Shown: positions 25,368-34,792, counted from the first letter of the stretch. The stretch: DNA of 64,000 nt from Croceibacterium_B sp963811255 (GCA_963811255.1 CAWEQI010000003.1:248001-312000); one strand, 5' to 3'. The notes: generated from the sequence alone by a model not told the origin. A program made the numbers and translations.

Positions 25368-26719
25368 TCATCTCGCCCGTCTTTCGCGGCAAACGCTACG
25401 CGGTCCTCGGCCTGGCCCGCACAGGGCTGGCGACGGTCGGTTCGCTCTATGCCAGCGGAGCGCACGTCACTGCCTGGGATCGCCGTCCCGGGCCGCGCGA
25501 CGAGGTCGCCCCGGTGGCCACGATCGCTGATCCGCTGGAGATCGACCTCGCCGGTTTCGACGGCGTAGTCCTGTCGCCGGGAGTGCCGCTCAACACCCAT
25601 CCGATCGCCCCCAAGGCGCGCGAGGCGGGCGTACCCCTAATCGGCGACATCGAGCTGTTCGCGCTCGCCCGACCCAGCCTGCCGCGGCACAAAGTGGTGG
25701 GAATTACCGGGACCAACGGCAAGTCGACCACGACCGCTCTGGTTCACCACTTGTGCGAGGCGGCCGGCCTCCCTGCGCGGATGGGGGGCAACATCGGCCT
25801 GCCGATCCTCGGGCAGGAGCCGCTACCCGCAGGCGGCGTCTACGTGCTCGAGCTGTCGAGCTACCAGATCGACCTCACCTCGAGCCTCGATTGCGACGCC
25901 GCCGCGCTGACCAATATCACACCCGACCATCTGGACCGTTACGAGAGCTTCGACGCCTATGCCCGTTCCAAGGCGCGGCTGTTCAAGATGCAGTCCACCG
26001 GCCATTTTGCGGCGTTCGGGTGCGCCGACGGACCGACGCGCCTGGTGTTCGAAGCGGAAACCGCGCGGCGACCGCCTGGCCGGACGGCTTGCGCTGACAC
26101 CGCCGCGCTCGTCCGGCGTCAGCCGGGCTGGATCGGGCTCAAGGGGCCGCACAACCTGCAGGATGCCGCAATTGCCACGGCCATCGCCGGCGAGCTCGGT
26201 CTCACGGCGACGGTCATCGAGCGAGGGCTGGCAAGCTTCCGTGGATTGCCCAACCGGATGGAGGTACTCGGCACCTTTGGCGGCGTCACCTTCGTCAACG
26301 ACAGCAAGGCGACCAATCCCGCATCGAGCGCACCGGCGCTATCGGCCTATCCGCCCGCCCCGAAAGCTCGTGTCCACTGGATCGTCGGCGGCTTGCCCAA
26401 GGCCGACGACCTTGACGAATGTGCGCCCGGCTTTTCCAACGTCGCCGCCGCTTACACCATCGGCGAAGCGGGGCCGCGGTTTGCCGAAATTCTCGAGCCC
26501 GTGATGCCCGTGGAACGGTGCGAAATGCTCAGCCAGGCGGTGACCCGGGCGATGGCGCGGGCCAAGCCGGGCGACGTGATCCTGCTTTCTCCCGCCTGCG
26601 CCAGCTTCGACCAGTTCAAGGACTACGAAGCGCGTGGCGAGGCTTTCCGCCAGATTGTCGCCGAACTTTCGGGCACCCCCGCCGCCGATCACGCCTTCGC
26701 GGCGAAGTCCGCCGCATGA
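25364..26719 (+). CDS. murD: UDP-MurNAc-L-alanine:D-glutamate ligase
   Basis: Adds D-glutamate to UDP-MurNAc-L-Ala. 451 residues from ATG 25364, overlapping mraY by 4 nt. It has the N-terminal uridine-binding Rossmann part (VLGLARTGLA), the P-loop GTNGKSTTT and FVNDSKATNP in the C-terminal domain. The open frame upstream is a shadow of mraY. Confidence 0.96.
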   Translation: MIISPVFRGKRYAVLGLARTGLATVGSLYASGAHVTAWDRRPGPRDEVAPVATIADPLEIDLAGFDGVVLSPGVPLNTHPIAPKAREAGVPLIGDIELFALARPSLPRHKVVGITGTNGKSTTTALVHHLCEAAGLPARMGGNIGLPILGQEPLPAGGVYVLELSSYQIDLTSSLDCDAAALTNITPDHLDRYESFDAYARSKARLFKMQSTGHFAAFGCADGPTRLVFEAETARRPPGRTACADTAALVRRQPGWIGLKGPHNLQDAAIATAIAGELGLTATVIERGLASFRGLPNRMEVLGTFGGVTFVNDSKATNPASSAPALSAYPPAPKARVHWIVGGLPKADDLDECAPGFSNVAAAYTIGEAGPRFAEILEPVMPVERCEMLSQAVTRAMARAKPGDVILLSPACASFDQFKDYEARGEAFRQIVAELSGTPAADHAFAAKSAA

Positions 26720-27942
26720 CCGCCGCGCGCCCATACATCCCCCGGCCTGGTGAACGGGCGCCGGCGGCGCCCCGCTTTAAGCAGAGCCGCGCCGTGCAGC
26801 TGCGCATCTGGTGGCGCGAGATCGACCGGGTGCTGCTGGCTCTGGTGCTGGTGCTGATGGCGCTCGGCTCGGTGGCGGTCGCGGCCGCTTCGCCGGCGAG
26901 CGCGCGGAGGCTGTCGAGCGCCTCGGGCAAGCTCGACGACCTCCACTTCCTGTGGGCGCACCTGGTTTATCAGGCGGCCGGGCTGGCGGTGATGTTCGGC
27001 GTTTCGCTGGCGCCGCGCGAGTGGGCGCGGCGCGGCGGTATTCTGCTCGGGGCGGCGATGCTGGTGTTCCTGCTGCTGGTGCCGATTGCGGGGGCCGAGG
27101 TGAACGGCGCGCGGCGCTGGATCGATCTCGGCATCCGCTTCCAGCCGAGCGAATTCCTCAAGCCCGCTTATGCGATCCTGATGGCTTGGATTCTTTCATG
27201 GAAGCTGCGCGACCCCGGGCTCCCGGTGATCGGCGTCAGCATCGGCTTGATGGCTTTGGTGGTCGCGCTGCTGATGGCGCAGCCGGACCTCGGCGACGCA
27301 GTCCTGTTCGTCGGCGCGTGGCTGGTGATGGCGATGCTCGCCGGCATGCCGATGAAACGCATCGGCATGGCCGGGGGCGCCGGCCTCGCCGCGCTGGTGC
27401 TGGCTTATATGTTTTACGACAACGCGCGCCACCGGATCGACAGCTTCCTCGGCGGCGGCACGGCGTTCGACCAAGTCGACCTTGCCAGCCGCACGCTGCT
27501 GGCCGGCGGGTGGACCGGCACCGGCCTGTGGCTTGGCCAGCGCAAGATGCAGCTGCCGGAAGCGCACACCGATTACATCTTCTCGGTGATCGGCGAGGAA
27601 TTCGGGCTGCTCGTTTGCGGCCTCGTCGTGCTGTTGTACCTTGCGATCGTGCTCAAGGTGTTCATCCGTCTGGTCGAGGAGGAGAACCTGTTCACCGTCC
27701 TCGCCGCCTCCGGGCTCGCCGCGCTGTTCGGGGGCCAGGCGTTCGTCAATATACTCGTCAACCTGCAGCTGTTCCCGTCGAAAGGCATGACCCTGCCGCT
27801 GATCAGCTACGGCGGTTCATCGACGATCGCTCAGTGCACCACCATCGGACTGCTGCTGGCGCTGACGCGGCGCAATCCCTTCCTCAGCCGCGAGGGCATG
27901 GGCCTGGCCGGTGCGCTTGAGCGGGAAGGAAAGCGACGATGA
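26716..27942 (+). CDS. ftsW: Septal peptidoglycan polymerase FtsW
   Basis: SEDS-family glycosyltransferase working with FtsI at the septum. 408 residues from ATG 26716. An approximately 35-residue cytoplasmic N-terminus (Pro/Arg-rich) precedes the first of about ten helices. Motifs: NGARRWIDLG, FQPSEFLKP with its conserved glutamate, and LPLISYGGSS near the C-terminus. Overlaps murD and murG by 4 nt each. Confidence 0.95.
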   Translation: MTAARPYIPRPGERAPAAPRFKQSRAVQLRIWWREIDRVLLALVLVLMALGSVAVAAASPASARRLSSASGKLDDLHFLWAHLVYQAAGLAVMFGVSLAPREWARRGGILLGAAMLVFLLLVPIAGAEVNGARRWIDLGIRFQPSEFLKPAYAILMAWILSWKLRDPGLPVIGVSIGLMALVVALLMAQPDLGDAVLFVGAWLVMAMLAGMPMKRIGMAGGAGLAALVLAYMFYDNARHRIDSFLGGGTAFDQVDLASRTLLAGGWTGTGLWLGQRKMQLPEAHTDYIFSVIGEEFGLLVCGLVVLLYLAIVLKVFIRLVEEENLFTVLAASGLAALFGGQAFVNILVNLQLFPSKGMTLPLISYGGSSTIAQCTTIGLLLALTRRNPFLSREGMGLAGALEREGKRR

Positions 27943-29180
27943 GCGGACCGAACCGACATTACGTGCTCGCCGCCGGCGGCACCGGAGGGCACCTGACGCC
28001 AGCCTTCGCGCTCGCCTGGGAGCTCGAGCGGCGCGGACACCACGTCGCGCTGATCACCGACGCGCGCGGGGCGGACATTCCTGGCAAGCCCGACTTCTTG
28101 CCGGCGCACGTGCTGCCTGCCGGCCGTTTCGGCAAGAACCCGCTCAAGTGGCCGAAGGGGATCGGCGCGGTGCTCGAAGGTCGGCGCATGGCGCTGCGGC
28201 TGTTCGAGAGCTTCGAGCCTAGCGCGGTGGTCGGTTTCGGCGGCTATCCGGCGCTGCCCGCGCTGCTCGCCGCACACACGGCGGGCATTGCTTCGGTGGT
28301 CCATGAACAGAACGCGGTGCTCGGCCGCGTGAACCGCCTGCTCGCCGGACGGGTCGACGCGATCGCCACCGCCTATCCCGATGTGGACCGTCTCAAACCC
28401 AAGTACCTCGAGAAAGTCCATCTCGTCGGGAATCCGGTGCGTCCGCAAGTGCTGGCGCTGCGGGACGAACCGTTTCCGGCGTTCACCGAGGACGGCCTAC
28501 TGCGCGTGCTGGTCACCGGCGGCAGCCAGGGCGCGCGAGTGCTGTCGCAGGTCGTGCCCGACGGGCTCGCCATGCTCCAGCCGGCGCTGCGCAGCCGCCT
28601 GCAGGTGACCCAGCAATGCCGCGCCGAGGATCTCGACGCGGTGCGTCAGCGCTATGCCAGCCACGGCATTCCGGCCGAGTTGGGCACCTATTTCGAGGAC
28701 ATGGCCGCGCGCCTCGCCGACGCGCATCTGTTTATCGGCCGCGCCGGGGCCTCGACCATCGCCGAGCTGACGGCGGTCGGCCGCCCGGCGATCCTGGTGC
28801 CGCTGCCGATCGCCACCGACGACCATCAGGCGGCGAACGCGCGCGAGATGGTCAAGGCCGGCGGCGCTCGCTCGATCCGCCAGCCGAAGTTCACAGCCAA
28901 GGAACTGGCCAAGCAGATTCAGGCGATGGCGCAGCACCCCGAAACCCTCGCCACCGCAGCGCACGCGGCGTGGAATTGCGGCCGCCCGAATGCGGCAAGG
29001 GACCTCGCCGACCTGGTCGAAAGCTTCGGCGGGGCGGCAATCCAGGACGTCGTCCGGGTCGGCCACAAGACGCCCGCCACGTCGGCGGCGCGGGCGCCCG
29101 CCGGCGCCACTCGGATCGAGAACGAAGATTCCCTCTTCGGTCCGCTCGCCCGGCACCTCCAGGAGTGCGAGCGGCTATGA
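27939..29180 (+). CDS. murG: UDP-GlcNAc:MurNAc-pentapeptide-PP-undecaprenol transferase
   Basis: Makes lipid II from lipid I on the cytoplasmic face of the membrane. GGTGGHLTPA is at 13-22, and GRAGASTIAEL and PLPIATDDHQ form the donor site. At 413 residues it is longer than the usual 355-370. After about residue 365 comes a tail rich in Ala/Arg/Thr (VGHKTPATSAARAPAG) ending in FGPLARHLQECERL. The tail is in frame and ends at the murC overlap, so it is not a frameshift artefact as far as I can see. Confidence 0.95.
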   Translation: MSGPNRHYVLAAGGTGGHLTPAFALAWELERRGHHVALITDARGADIPGKPDFLPAHVLPAGRFGKNPLKWPKGIGAVLEGRRMALRLFESFEPSAVVGFGGYPALPALLAAHTAGIASVVHEQNAVLGRVNRLLAGRVDAIATAYPDVDRLKPKYLEKVHLVGNPVRPQVLALRDEPFPAFTEDGLLRVLVTGGSQGARVLSQVVPDGLAMLQPALRSRLQVTQQCRAEDLDAVRQRYASHGIPAELGTYFEDMAARLADAHLFIGRAGASTIAELTAVGRPAILVPLPIATDDHQAANAREMVKAGGARSIRQPKFTAKELAKQIQAMAQHPETLATAAHAAWNCGRPNAARDLADLVESFGGAAIQDVVRVGHKTPATSAARAPAGATRIENEDSLFGPLARHLQECERL

Positions 29181-30592
29181 AGGGCGTGGGTACCGACATC
29201 GGCACGATTCATTTCGTCGGCATCGGCGGCATCGGCATGTCCGGCATCGCCGAGGTGATGCACAACCTCGGCTATACCGTGCAGGGCTCCGACCTTAGCG
29301 CAGGCGCGTCGGTCGAGCGCCTGCGCAAGCGTGGGATAACGGTGTTCGTCGGCCACGACGCCAGAAACCTCGGCGATGCCGCGGTGGTGGTGACCTCGAC
29401 CGCGGTCAAGCGCGACAACCCCGAAGTCGCCGCTGCGCTCGAACGGCGCATTCCGGTGGTCCGCCGGGCGGAGATGCTGGCCGAGCTGATGCGCCTCAAG
29501 AAGACGGTCGCCGTAGCCGGCACCCACGGCAAGACCACCACCACCAGCATGGTCGCGGCGCTGCTCGACGCCGGCGGGATCGATCCCACGGTGATCAACG
29601 GCGGGATCATCGAAAGCTACGGCTCGAACGCCCGGCTCGGCGCCAGCGAGTGGATGGTGGTCGAAGCCGACGAGAGCGACGGCAGCTTCCTGCGGCTCGA
29701 CGGGACGATTGCGGTGGTCACTAACATCGATCCCGAGCACCTCGACCACTACGGATCGTTCGAGGCGGTCAAGCAGGCGTTCGTCGAGTTCATCGAGAAC
29801 GTGCCGTTCTACGGCCTCGCCGTGCTGTGCATCGACCATCCCGAAGTGCAGGCGGTGATCGGCAAGGTGCGCGACCGGCGGGTGCTGACGTACGGCCTGT
29901 CAGCCCAGGCGGACCTGCGCGGCGAGAACCTCCGCACGCATGACGGCGGCAACTTGTTCGACGCCGTGCTGCGCGAGCGCGACGGCAAGGAACGGCGGAT
30001 TTCCAACGTGTTCGTGCCGATGCCCGGGCGGCACAACGTGCAGAACGCGCTCGCCGCCATCGGGGTGGCGCTGGAGATGGGCTGCAGCGACGACACGATC
30101 CGCAGCGGTTTCGCCCAGTTCGGCGGGGTGCGGCGGCGCTTCACCCGGGTCGGGGAGGTTGGCGGGGCGACGATTATCGACGATTACGGGCATCACCCGG
30201 TCGAAATCCGCGCCGTGCTCGCCGCCGCCCGAGAGTCTGCGCGCGGGCGGGTGATCGCCGTGGTCCAGCCCCACCGTTACACCCGGCTGCGCGACCTGAT
30301 GCGCGAGTTCCAGGCGGCGTTCAACGACGCCGACCTGGTCTATGTCGCCCCGGTCTATCCGGCCGGCGAACAGCCGATCGCCGGCGTGGATTCGGCGCAC
30401 CTGGTCGAAGGCATGCGCGCCAGCGGGCATCGCTCGGTCGCCGAGATTGCCGGACCCGACGAACTGGCCGAAGAACTGGCGCATGTCGTGAAATCCGGCG
30501 ACTTCGTCGTCTGCCTCGGCGCCGGTGATATCACCAGGTGGGCCGCGGGTCTGGCCAGTGCGATTGCCGGCAAGCGGGAGCTGGCGGCGTGA
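29177..30592 (+). CDS. murC: UDP-N-acetylmuramate:L-alanine ligase
   Basis: First amino acid ligase of peptidoglycan precursor synthesis. 471 residues from ATG 29177, overlapping murG by 4 nt. VGIGGIGMSGIAEV is the N-terminal glycine loop, GTHGKTTTTSM the P-loop, EADESDGSF the central motif and DDYGHHPVEI the C-terminal motif. It overlaps murB (GTGA). Confidence 0.97.
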   Translation: MKGVGTDIGTIHFVGIGGIGMSGIAEVMHNLGYTVQGSDLSAGASVERLRKRGITVFVGHDARNLGDAAVVVTSTAVKRDNPEVAAALERRIPVVRRAEMLAELMRLKKTVAVAGTHGKTTTTSMVAALLDAGGIDPTVINGGIIESYGSNARLGASEWMVVEADESDGSFLRLDGTIAVVTNIDPEHLDHYGSFEAVKQAFVEFIENVPFYGLAVLCIDHPEVQAVIGKVRDRRVLTYGLSAQADLRGENLRTHDGGNLFDAVLRERDGKERRISNVFVPMPGRHNVQNALAAIGVALEMGCSDDTIRSGFAQFGGVRRRFTRVGEVGGATIIDDYGHHPVEIRAVLAAARESARGRVIAVVQPHRYTRLRDLMREFQAAFNDADLVYVAPVYPAGEQPIAGVDSAHLVEGMRASGHRSVAEIAGPDELAEELAHVVKSGDFVVCLGAGDITRWAAGLASAIAGKRELAA

Positions 30593-31497
30593 TTGCGGAT
30601 GCGGCTCTTCAGCCCTTGACGGTAAAGGTGCGTGGCAAGCTCACTCCTAACGCCCCGCTCGCCAAGCTGGTCTGGTTCAAGAGCGGCGGCGCGGCCGACT
30701 GGTTGTTCGAGCCGGAGGACGTCGAGGACCTGCTGTCGTTCCTCTCGGGTCTGGAGGAGGGCACGCCGGTGATGGCGCTCGGCCTGGGTTCGAACCTGAT
30801 TGTTCGCGACGGAGGAGTGCCCGGCGTGGTGGTGCGGCTCGGCAAGCCGTTTGCGCAAGTCGAGGTGCTGCCGGGTCACGAGCTGCGCTGCGGCGGCGGC
30901 GCTAGCGGCATTCTCGTCTCTTCGACCGCGCGCGACGCGGGGATTGCCGGGCTGGAATTCTTGCGCGGAATCCCCGGCACGGTCGGCGGATTCGTGCGGA
31001 TGAACGGCGGCGCTTATGGGCGCGAGGTGGCCGACATCCTGATCGATTGCGAGGTGGCGATGCCCGGTGGCCAACTGGTCCGCCTCGCCGCCAGCGACCT
31101 GCGCTACTCCTATCGCCACTCGGCGCTGCCCGATGGCGCCATCGTCGTCGCGGCGCGCTTCCGCGGCACGCCGGGCGATCCCAAGGCAATCGGCGCGGAA
31201 ATGGACCGCATCGCCGCCGCGCGCGAGGAATCGCAGCCGCTCAGAACCAGGACCGGCGGCTCCACGTTCAAGAACCCCCCGGGAGACAAGGCCTGGCGCC
31301 TGGTCGACGCCGCCGGTTGCCGGGGGCTCCGGGTGGGTGGCGCGCAAGTAAGCGAAAAGCACGCCAATTTCCTCATCAACACCGGCGATGCGACCAGCGC
31401 GGATATCGAAGGCCTCGGCGAAGAAGTCCGCCGCCGCGTGGCCGAGAGCCAGGGCGTGAGCCTCGAATGGGAAATCCAGCGGGTGGGACGGCCGTGA
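30589..31497 (+). CDS. murB: UDP-N-acetylenolpyruvoylglucosamine reductase
   Basis: FAD/NADPH enzyme producing UDP-MurNAc. 302 residues from a GTG start at 30589 inside the murC stop overlap. FAD-binding segment GLGSNLIVRDGG, catalytic region GIPGTVGGFVRMNGGAYG, and TRTGGSTFKNP. C-terminal AGCRGLRVGGAQVSEKHANF matches type I/II MurB. The frame opens 17 codons earlier but would overlap murC coding. Confidence 0.96.
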   Translation: MIADAALQPLTVKVRGKLTPNAPLAKLVWFKSGGAADWLFEPEDVEDLLSFLSGLEEGTPVMALGLGSNLIVRDGGVPGVVVRLGKPFAQVEVLPGHELRCGGGASGILVSSTARDAGIAGLEFLRGIPGTVGGFVRMNGGAYGREVADILIDCEVAMPGGQLVRLAASDLRYSYRHSALPDGAIVVAARFRGTPGDPKAIGAEMDRIAAAREESQPLRTRTGGSTFKNPPGDKAWRLVDAAGCRGLRVGGAQVSEKHANFLINTGDATSADIEGLGEEVRRRVAESQGVSLEWEIQRVGRP

Positions 31498-32456
31498 CTT
31501 TGCCGAAACTCCACGTCGCCGTCCTGATGGGCGGCTGGTCGGCCGAGCGCCCCGTTTCGCTGATGAGCGGCGAGGGTGTGGCGAAAGCGCTCGAGGCCCG
31601 CGGGCACAAGGTCACCCGGATCGACATGGATCGCGAAGTCGCGCTGCGGCTGCACGAGACCAAGCCCGATGTCGTCTTCAACGCCCTCCACGGCGTGCCC
31701 GGCGAGGATGGCACGGTGCAGGGCATGATGGACCTGATCGGCGTCCCGTACACCCATTCGGGCCTCGCCACCTCGGTCATCGCCATCGATAAGGAGCTGA
31801 CCAAGCATGCGCTCGTCCCCCATGGCATCCCGATGCCCGGCGGGCGGATCGTGCGCAGCGAAGAGCTGTACGAAGGCGATCCGCTGGCGCGGCCGTATGT
31901 GCTCAAGCCGGTCAACGAAGGCTCCTCTGTCGGGGTGGCGATCGTCACCGACGAGGGCAATTACGGCAGCCCGATCAGTCGCGAGGTGAAGGGCCCGTGG
32001 CAGCAGTTCGAAACGCTGATGTGCGAGCCTTACATCCGCGGCCGCGAGTTGACGGCGGCGGTTCTGGGGGACCGCGCGCTGATGGTCACCGAACTGGTGC
32101 CCAAGAGCGGGTTCTACGACTTCGACGCCAAGTACACCGACGGCATGACCGAGCACGTCTGCCCGGCGCACCTCCCCGAAGAGATCACCCGCTTGTGCCT
32201 CGAGTATGCGCTCAAGGCGCATCGCCTGCTCGGCTGTCGCGGCACCAGCCGCTCCGACTTCCGCTGGGACGATCAGCGCGGCGAGGCCGGGCTGTTCCTG
32301 CTCGAGACCAACACCCAGCCGGGGATGACACCGCTCAGCCTGGTGCCGGAGCAGGCGCGCCATTGCGGCATCGAATACGGCGAGCTGGTCGAGATCATTA
32401 TCGAGGACGCCCTGCGTCACTTCGGCAAGCTGCCTGCCGCCGCGGAGACGCACTGA
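31494..32456 (+). CDS. ddl: D-alanine:D-alanine ligase
   Basis: ATP-grasp enzyme making D-Ala-D-Ala for MurF. 320 residues from GTG 31494, overlapping murB (GTGA). VLMGGWSAERPVSLMSG opens the protein, KPVNEGSSVGV is the ATP-grasp loop, and LLETNTQPGMTPLSLVP binds substrate. Equivalent in position to ddlB of other dcw clusters. The ftsQ start shares one base with its stop. Confidence 0.95.
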   Translation: MTLPKLHVAVLMGGWSAERPVSLMSGEGVAKALEARGHKVTRIDMDREVALRLHETKPDVVFNALHGVPGEDGTVQGMMDLIGVPYTHSGLATSVIAIDKELTKHALVPHGIPMPGGRIVRSEELYEGDPLARPYVLKPVNEGSSVGVAIVTDEGNYGSPISREVKGPWQQFETLMCEPYIRGRELTAAVLGDRALMVTELVPKSGFYDFDAKYTDGMTEHVCPAHLPEEITRLCLEYALKAHRLLGCRGTSRSDFRWDDQRGEAGLFLLETNTQPGMTPLSLVPEQARHCGIEYGELVEIIIEDALRHFGKLPAAAETH

Positions 32457-33370
32457 TGGCGCAGACGATCCGCCGCAAGGCCACCGGGGTCCGCCGCCAG
32501 GCCCGCGCGCACGACACCAAGCGGCAGGTCCGCCAGGCGAAGCAGACGACCAACTCGCTGATCGGCTGGCTGATGCGCAAGCTGCCGTTTACCGAGGACC
32601 AGTTGTACGGGTTCTTCCTGTTTCTTATCCTGCTGACAGCCGCGGCGCTCGCCTGGGTCCTCGCCAGCATGGCGGGCCTGACGCTGGTGTTCGGTGAGAA
32701 GATCGATCAGATGGCGGTTCGCGCCGGCTTCGAAGCGGATCACGTCGACGTGCGCGGCACCAAGCACCTCAATCAGCTGAAGGTCTACGACCAGGTGCTC
32801 GGCGCGAAGGATCGGGCGATGACCGACATTGACCTGGCGGCCCTGCGTGCGTCGGTGTTGCAGCTCAACTGGGTCAAGGACGCACGCGTCTCGCTTCAGC
32901 TGCCCGGGACGATTGTGGTCGATATCGTCGAGCGCACCCCGCATGCGGTGCTGCGCGAGCCGGGCGAACTGATGCTGATCGACGACACCGGCCACGAGCT
33001 CGAGCCGATCTCGCGGGCGAATGCCAAGGGCAAGCTGCTCATCTCCGGACCGGGCGCCCAAGGCGAGGTCCAGGCACTCGACGCGCTGCTCGACACCGCC
33101 CCCGCGCTGCGTCCGCAAGTCGCCGAGGCCGAATGGATCGGCAACCGGCGCTGGAATCTCACGTTCAAGAGCGGACAGGTGCTGGCGCTGCCGGAGGGGG
33201 CGGACGATTCCGCCAAGGCGCTGATCAACTTTGCCCGGCTCGATGGGGTCAACCGGCTGATTGGCGGCAAGGTGGTGGCGTTCGACATGCGCACGCCCGG
33301 CCGGATCTACATGCGCTGTCCGCAATGCGCGGCCGAAAAGACGCCGCCGGTGGTGGAGGGGGGGACCTGA
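32456..33370 (+). CDS. ftsQ: Cell division protein FtsQ
   Basis: Bitopic scaffold of the division FtsQLB complex. 304 residues from ATG 32456 (TGATG with ddl). A basic cytoplasmic tail of about 48 residues is followed by a membrane helix (about 52-78), a POTRA domain (VDVRGTKHLNQ to about 155) and the FtsQ domain. The last residues contain CPQC, an unusual CxxC near the C-terminus, in a Pro-ending tail. Shares one base with ftsA (TGATG). Confidence 0.92.
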   Translation: MAQTIRRKATGVRRQARAHDTKRQVRQAKQTTNSLIGWLMRKLPFTEDQLYGFFLFLILLTAAALAWVLASMAGLTLVFGEKIDQMAVRAGFEADHVDVRGTKHLNQLKVYDQVLGAKDRAMTDIDLAALRASVLQLNWVKDARVSLQLPGTIVVDIVERTPHAVLREPGELMLIDDTGHELEPISRANAKGKLLISGPGAQGEVQALDALLDTAPALRPQVAEAEWIGNRRWNLTFKSGQVLALPEGADDSAKALINFARLDGVNRLIGGKVVAFDMRTPGRIYMRCPQCAAEKTPPVVEGGT

Positions 33371-34662
33371 TGGCGACACAACCGAGGATCGCCCGTGTGT
33401 TCGGCGCGGTCAACATCGGCAGCTTCCGCGTCTCGGCGATGATCGCCGGGCTGTCGGACAGCGGCGAGATGACCGTGCTCGGCTCCGGTCACCGGGCCGC
33501 GCAGGGCGTCAAGCGCGGCTACGTCACCGATATGGCCGCGGCGACATATGCGGTCCGCGACGCGCTCGAGCGGGCCGAGAAGCTCGCCGGTCTCACCGTG
33601 CAGAGCGTCTGGCTCGGCGCTTCGGGCGCGGGGCTCGCCAGCCGGATCAGCCAGATCGAGATCGACATCGGCGGCCGGCGGATCGAGCAGGAGGACATTG
33701 AGCAGCTGCTCGCCGCCGCGCGCGAAGCGCTCGAGCCCGATGGGCGCATGGTCCTACACGCCCAGCCGGCGTGCTATTTCCTCGACGGGGCAGAGGGGAT
33801 CGCCAATCCCAAGGGCCTGCATGCGGAACGACTGGGAGTCGATATCCATACGATGCTGGCCGACGGTGCGCCGATGCGCAACTTGCGCGAAGCGGTCGAA
33901 AACGCCCATCTCGAAGTCGAGGGCATCGTCGCCGCGCCGCTCGCCGCCGGCTACGCCTGCCTGACCGCCGAGGAGCGCGACCTCGGCGTGGCGCTGGTCG
34001 AGTTCGGCGCCGAAGTGACCAACGTCGCCGTGTTCGCCGCCGGCATGCTGGTCGGGCTCACCGCGATCCCGATGGGCTCGGCCGACATCACCGACGCGAT
34101 CGCCAGTTCGCTCGGCATCCGCCGGTTCCAGGCCGAGCGGCTGAAATGCGTCCACGGCTCGGCGATCGCCAGCCCGACCGACCACCGCGAGCTGGTTGCC
34201 GTGCTCGGGCCGGGCGACGACCGCTCGGGGCCGATTGCCCGCGGGGCCGACGAGCAGAACCGCATTCCCCGCTCGGACCTGATCTCGGTCATCACCGGCG
34301 AGCTCGACCGGCTGGTCAGCGACGTCGGCCGCGCGCTCGAGGCGCAGGGGTTTTCGGGCAAGGCCGGCACCCGCAACCGCCCGGTGGTGTTCACCGGCGG
34401 CGGGGCCGAGCTGGCCGGGCTGGCCGACTATGCCCAGGCGGCGCTCGGCAAGCCGGTGCGGATCGGCCGTGCGCCGCAGCTGAAAGGGTTGCCCGAAGCC
34501 CATGCGGTGCCCGGTTTCGCGACGCTCGCGGGCCTGGTGCTCTATGCTGCCGAAGACCCGGTGGACATCCGCGCAGTCGGGCCGCGCCATCAGATCACCC
34601 GCCGCTATGGCGCCACGGCCATGGCGCAGCGGCTGTGGCATGCGATGAAGGAGTATTTCTGA
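33370..34662 (+). CDS. ftsA: Cell division protein FtsA
   Basis: Actin-like protein that tethers FtsZ to the membrane. 430 residues from ATG 33370. The phosphate-1 motif reads GAVNIGSFRVSA, with Asn where actin-family proteins commonly carry Asp or Glu. The SHS2/1C insertion (about 85-165) and VVFTGGGAELAGL phosphate-2/adenosine region are present. The C-terminus (AMAQRLWHAMKEYF) is an amphipathic helix suited to membrane binding. A 7-bp inverted repeat begins on its stop codon. Confidence 0.94.
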   Translation: MATQPRIARVFGAVNIGSFRVSAMIAGLSDSGEMTVLGSGHRAAQGVKRGYVTDMAAATYAVRDALERAEKLAGLTVQSVWLGASGAGLASRISQIEIDIGGRRIEQEDIEQLLAAAREALEPDGRMVLHAQPACYFLDGAEGIANPKGLHAERLGVDIHTMLADGAPMRNLREAVENAHLEVEGIVAAPLAAGYACLTAEERDLGVALVEFGAEVTNVAVFAAGMLVGLTAIPMGSADITDAIASSLGIRRFQAERLKCVHGSAIASPTDHRELVAVLGPGDDRSGPIARGADEQNRIPRSDLISVITGELDRLVSDVGRALEAQGFSGKAGTRNRPVVFTGGGAELAGLADYAQAALGKPVRIGRAPQLKGLPEAHAVPGFATLAGLVLYAAEDPVDIRAVGPRHQITRRYGATAMAQRLWHAMKEYF

Positions 34663-34678
34663 CCGCCAAATGCGGTCA
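34660..34678. promoter_or_regulatory. Hairpin/inverted repeat on the ftsA stop codon
   Basis: TGACCGC (34660-34666) and GCGGTCA (34672-34678), perfect 7-bp arms with a CAAAT loop. The first arm starts with the ftsA TGA. No T tract follows, so it may be an operator or an RNA hairpin separating ftsA from ftsZ rather than a terminator. Confidence 0.5.
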
Positions 34679-34696
34679 ATCCACCGCGCCGGTGTT

Positions 34697-34705
34697 TGTG
34701 GATAA
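34697..34705 (-). promoter_or_regulatory. Consensus DnaA box upstream of ftsZ
   Basis: TGTGGATAA, the exact complement of the TTATCCACA consensus, 87 bp before the ftsZ start. A GANTC methylation site (GAATC) is at 34729-34733. Both fall in the 130-bp ftsA-ftsZ gap, which also has TTTACACT twice. Confidence 0.5.
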
Positions 34706-34792
34706 GGGGATTTACACTTTGCACCGGCGAATCGCTTTGTGGCAGAAGCGTTAAGACGAATTCTTTACACTCGTTCCCTGGAGAGAACGGAC

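Noticed and set aside
34751..34770. CtrA site upstream of ftsZ
   Set aside because: A single TTAA half is present but no second TTAA at the required 7-nt spacing.
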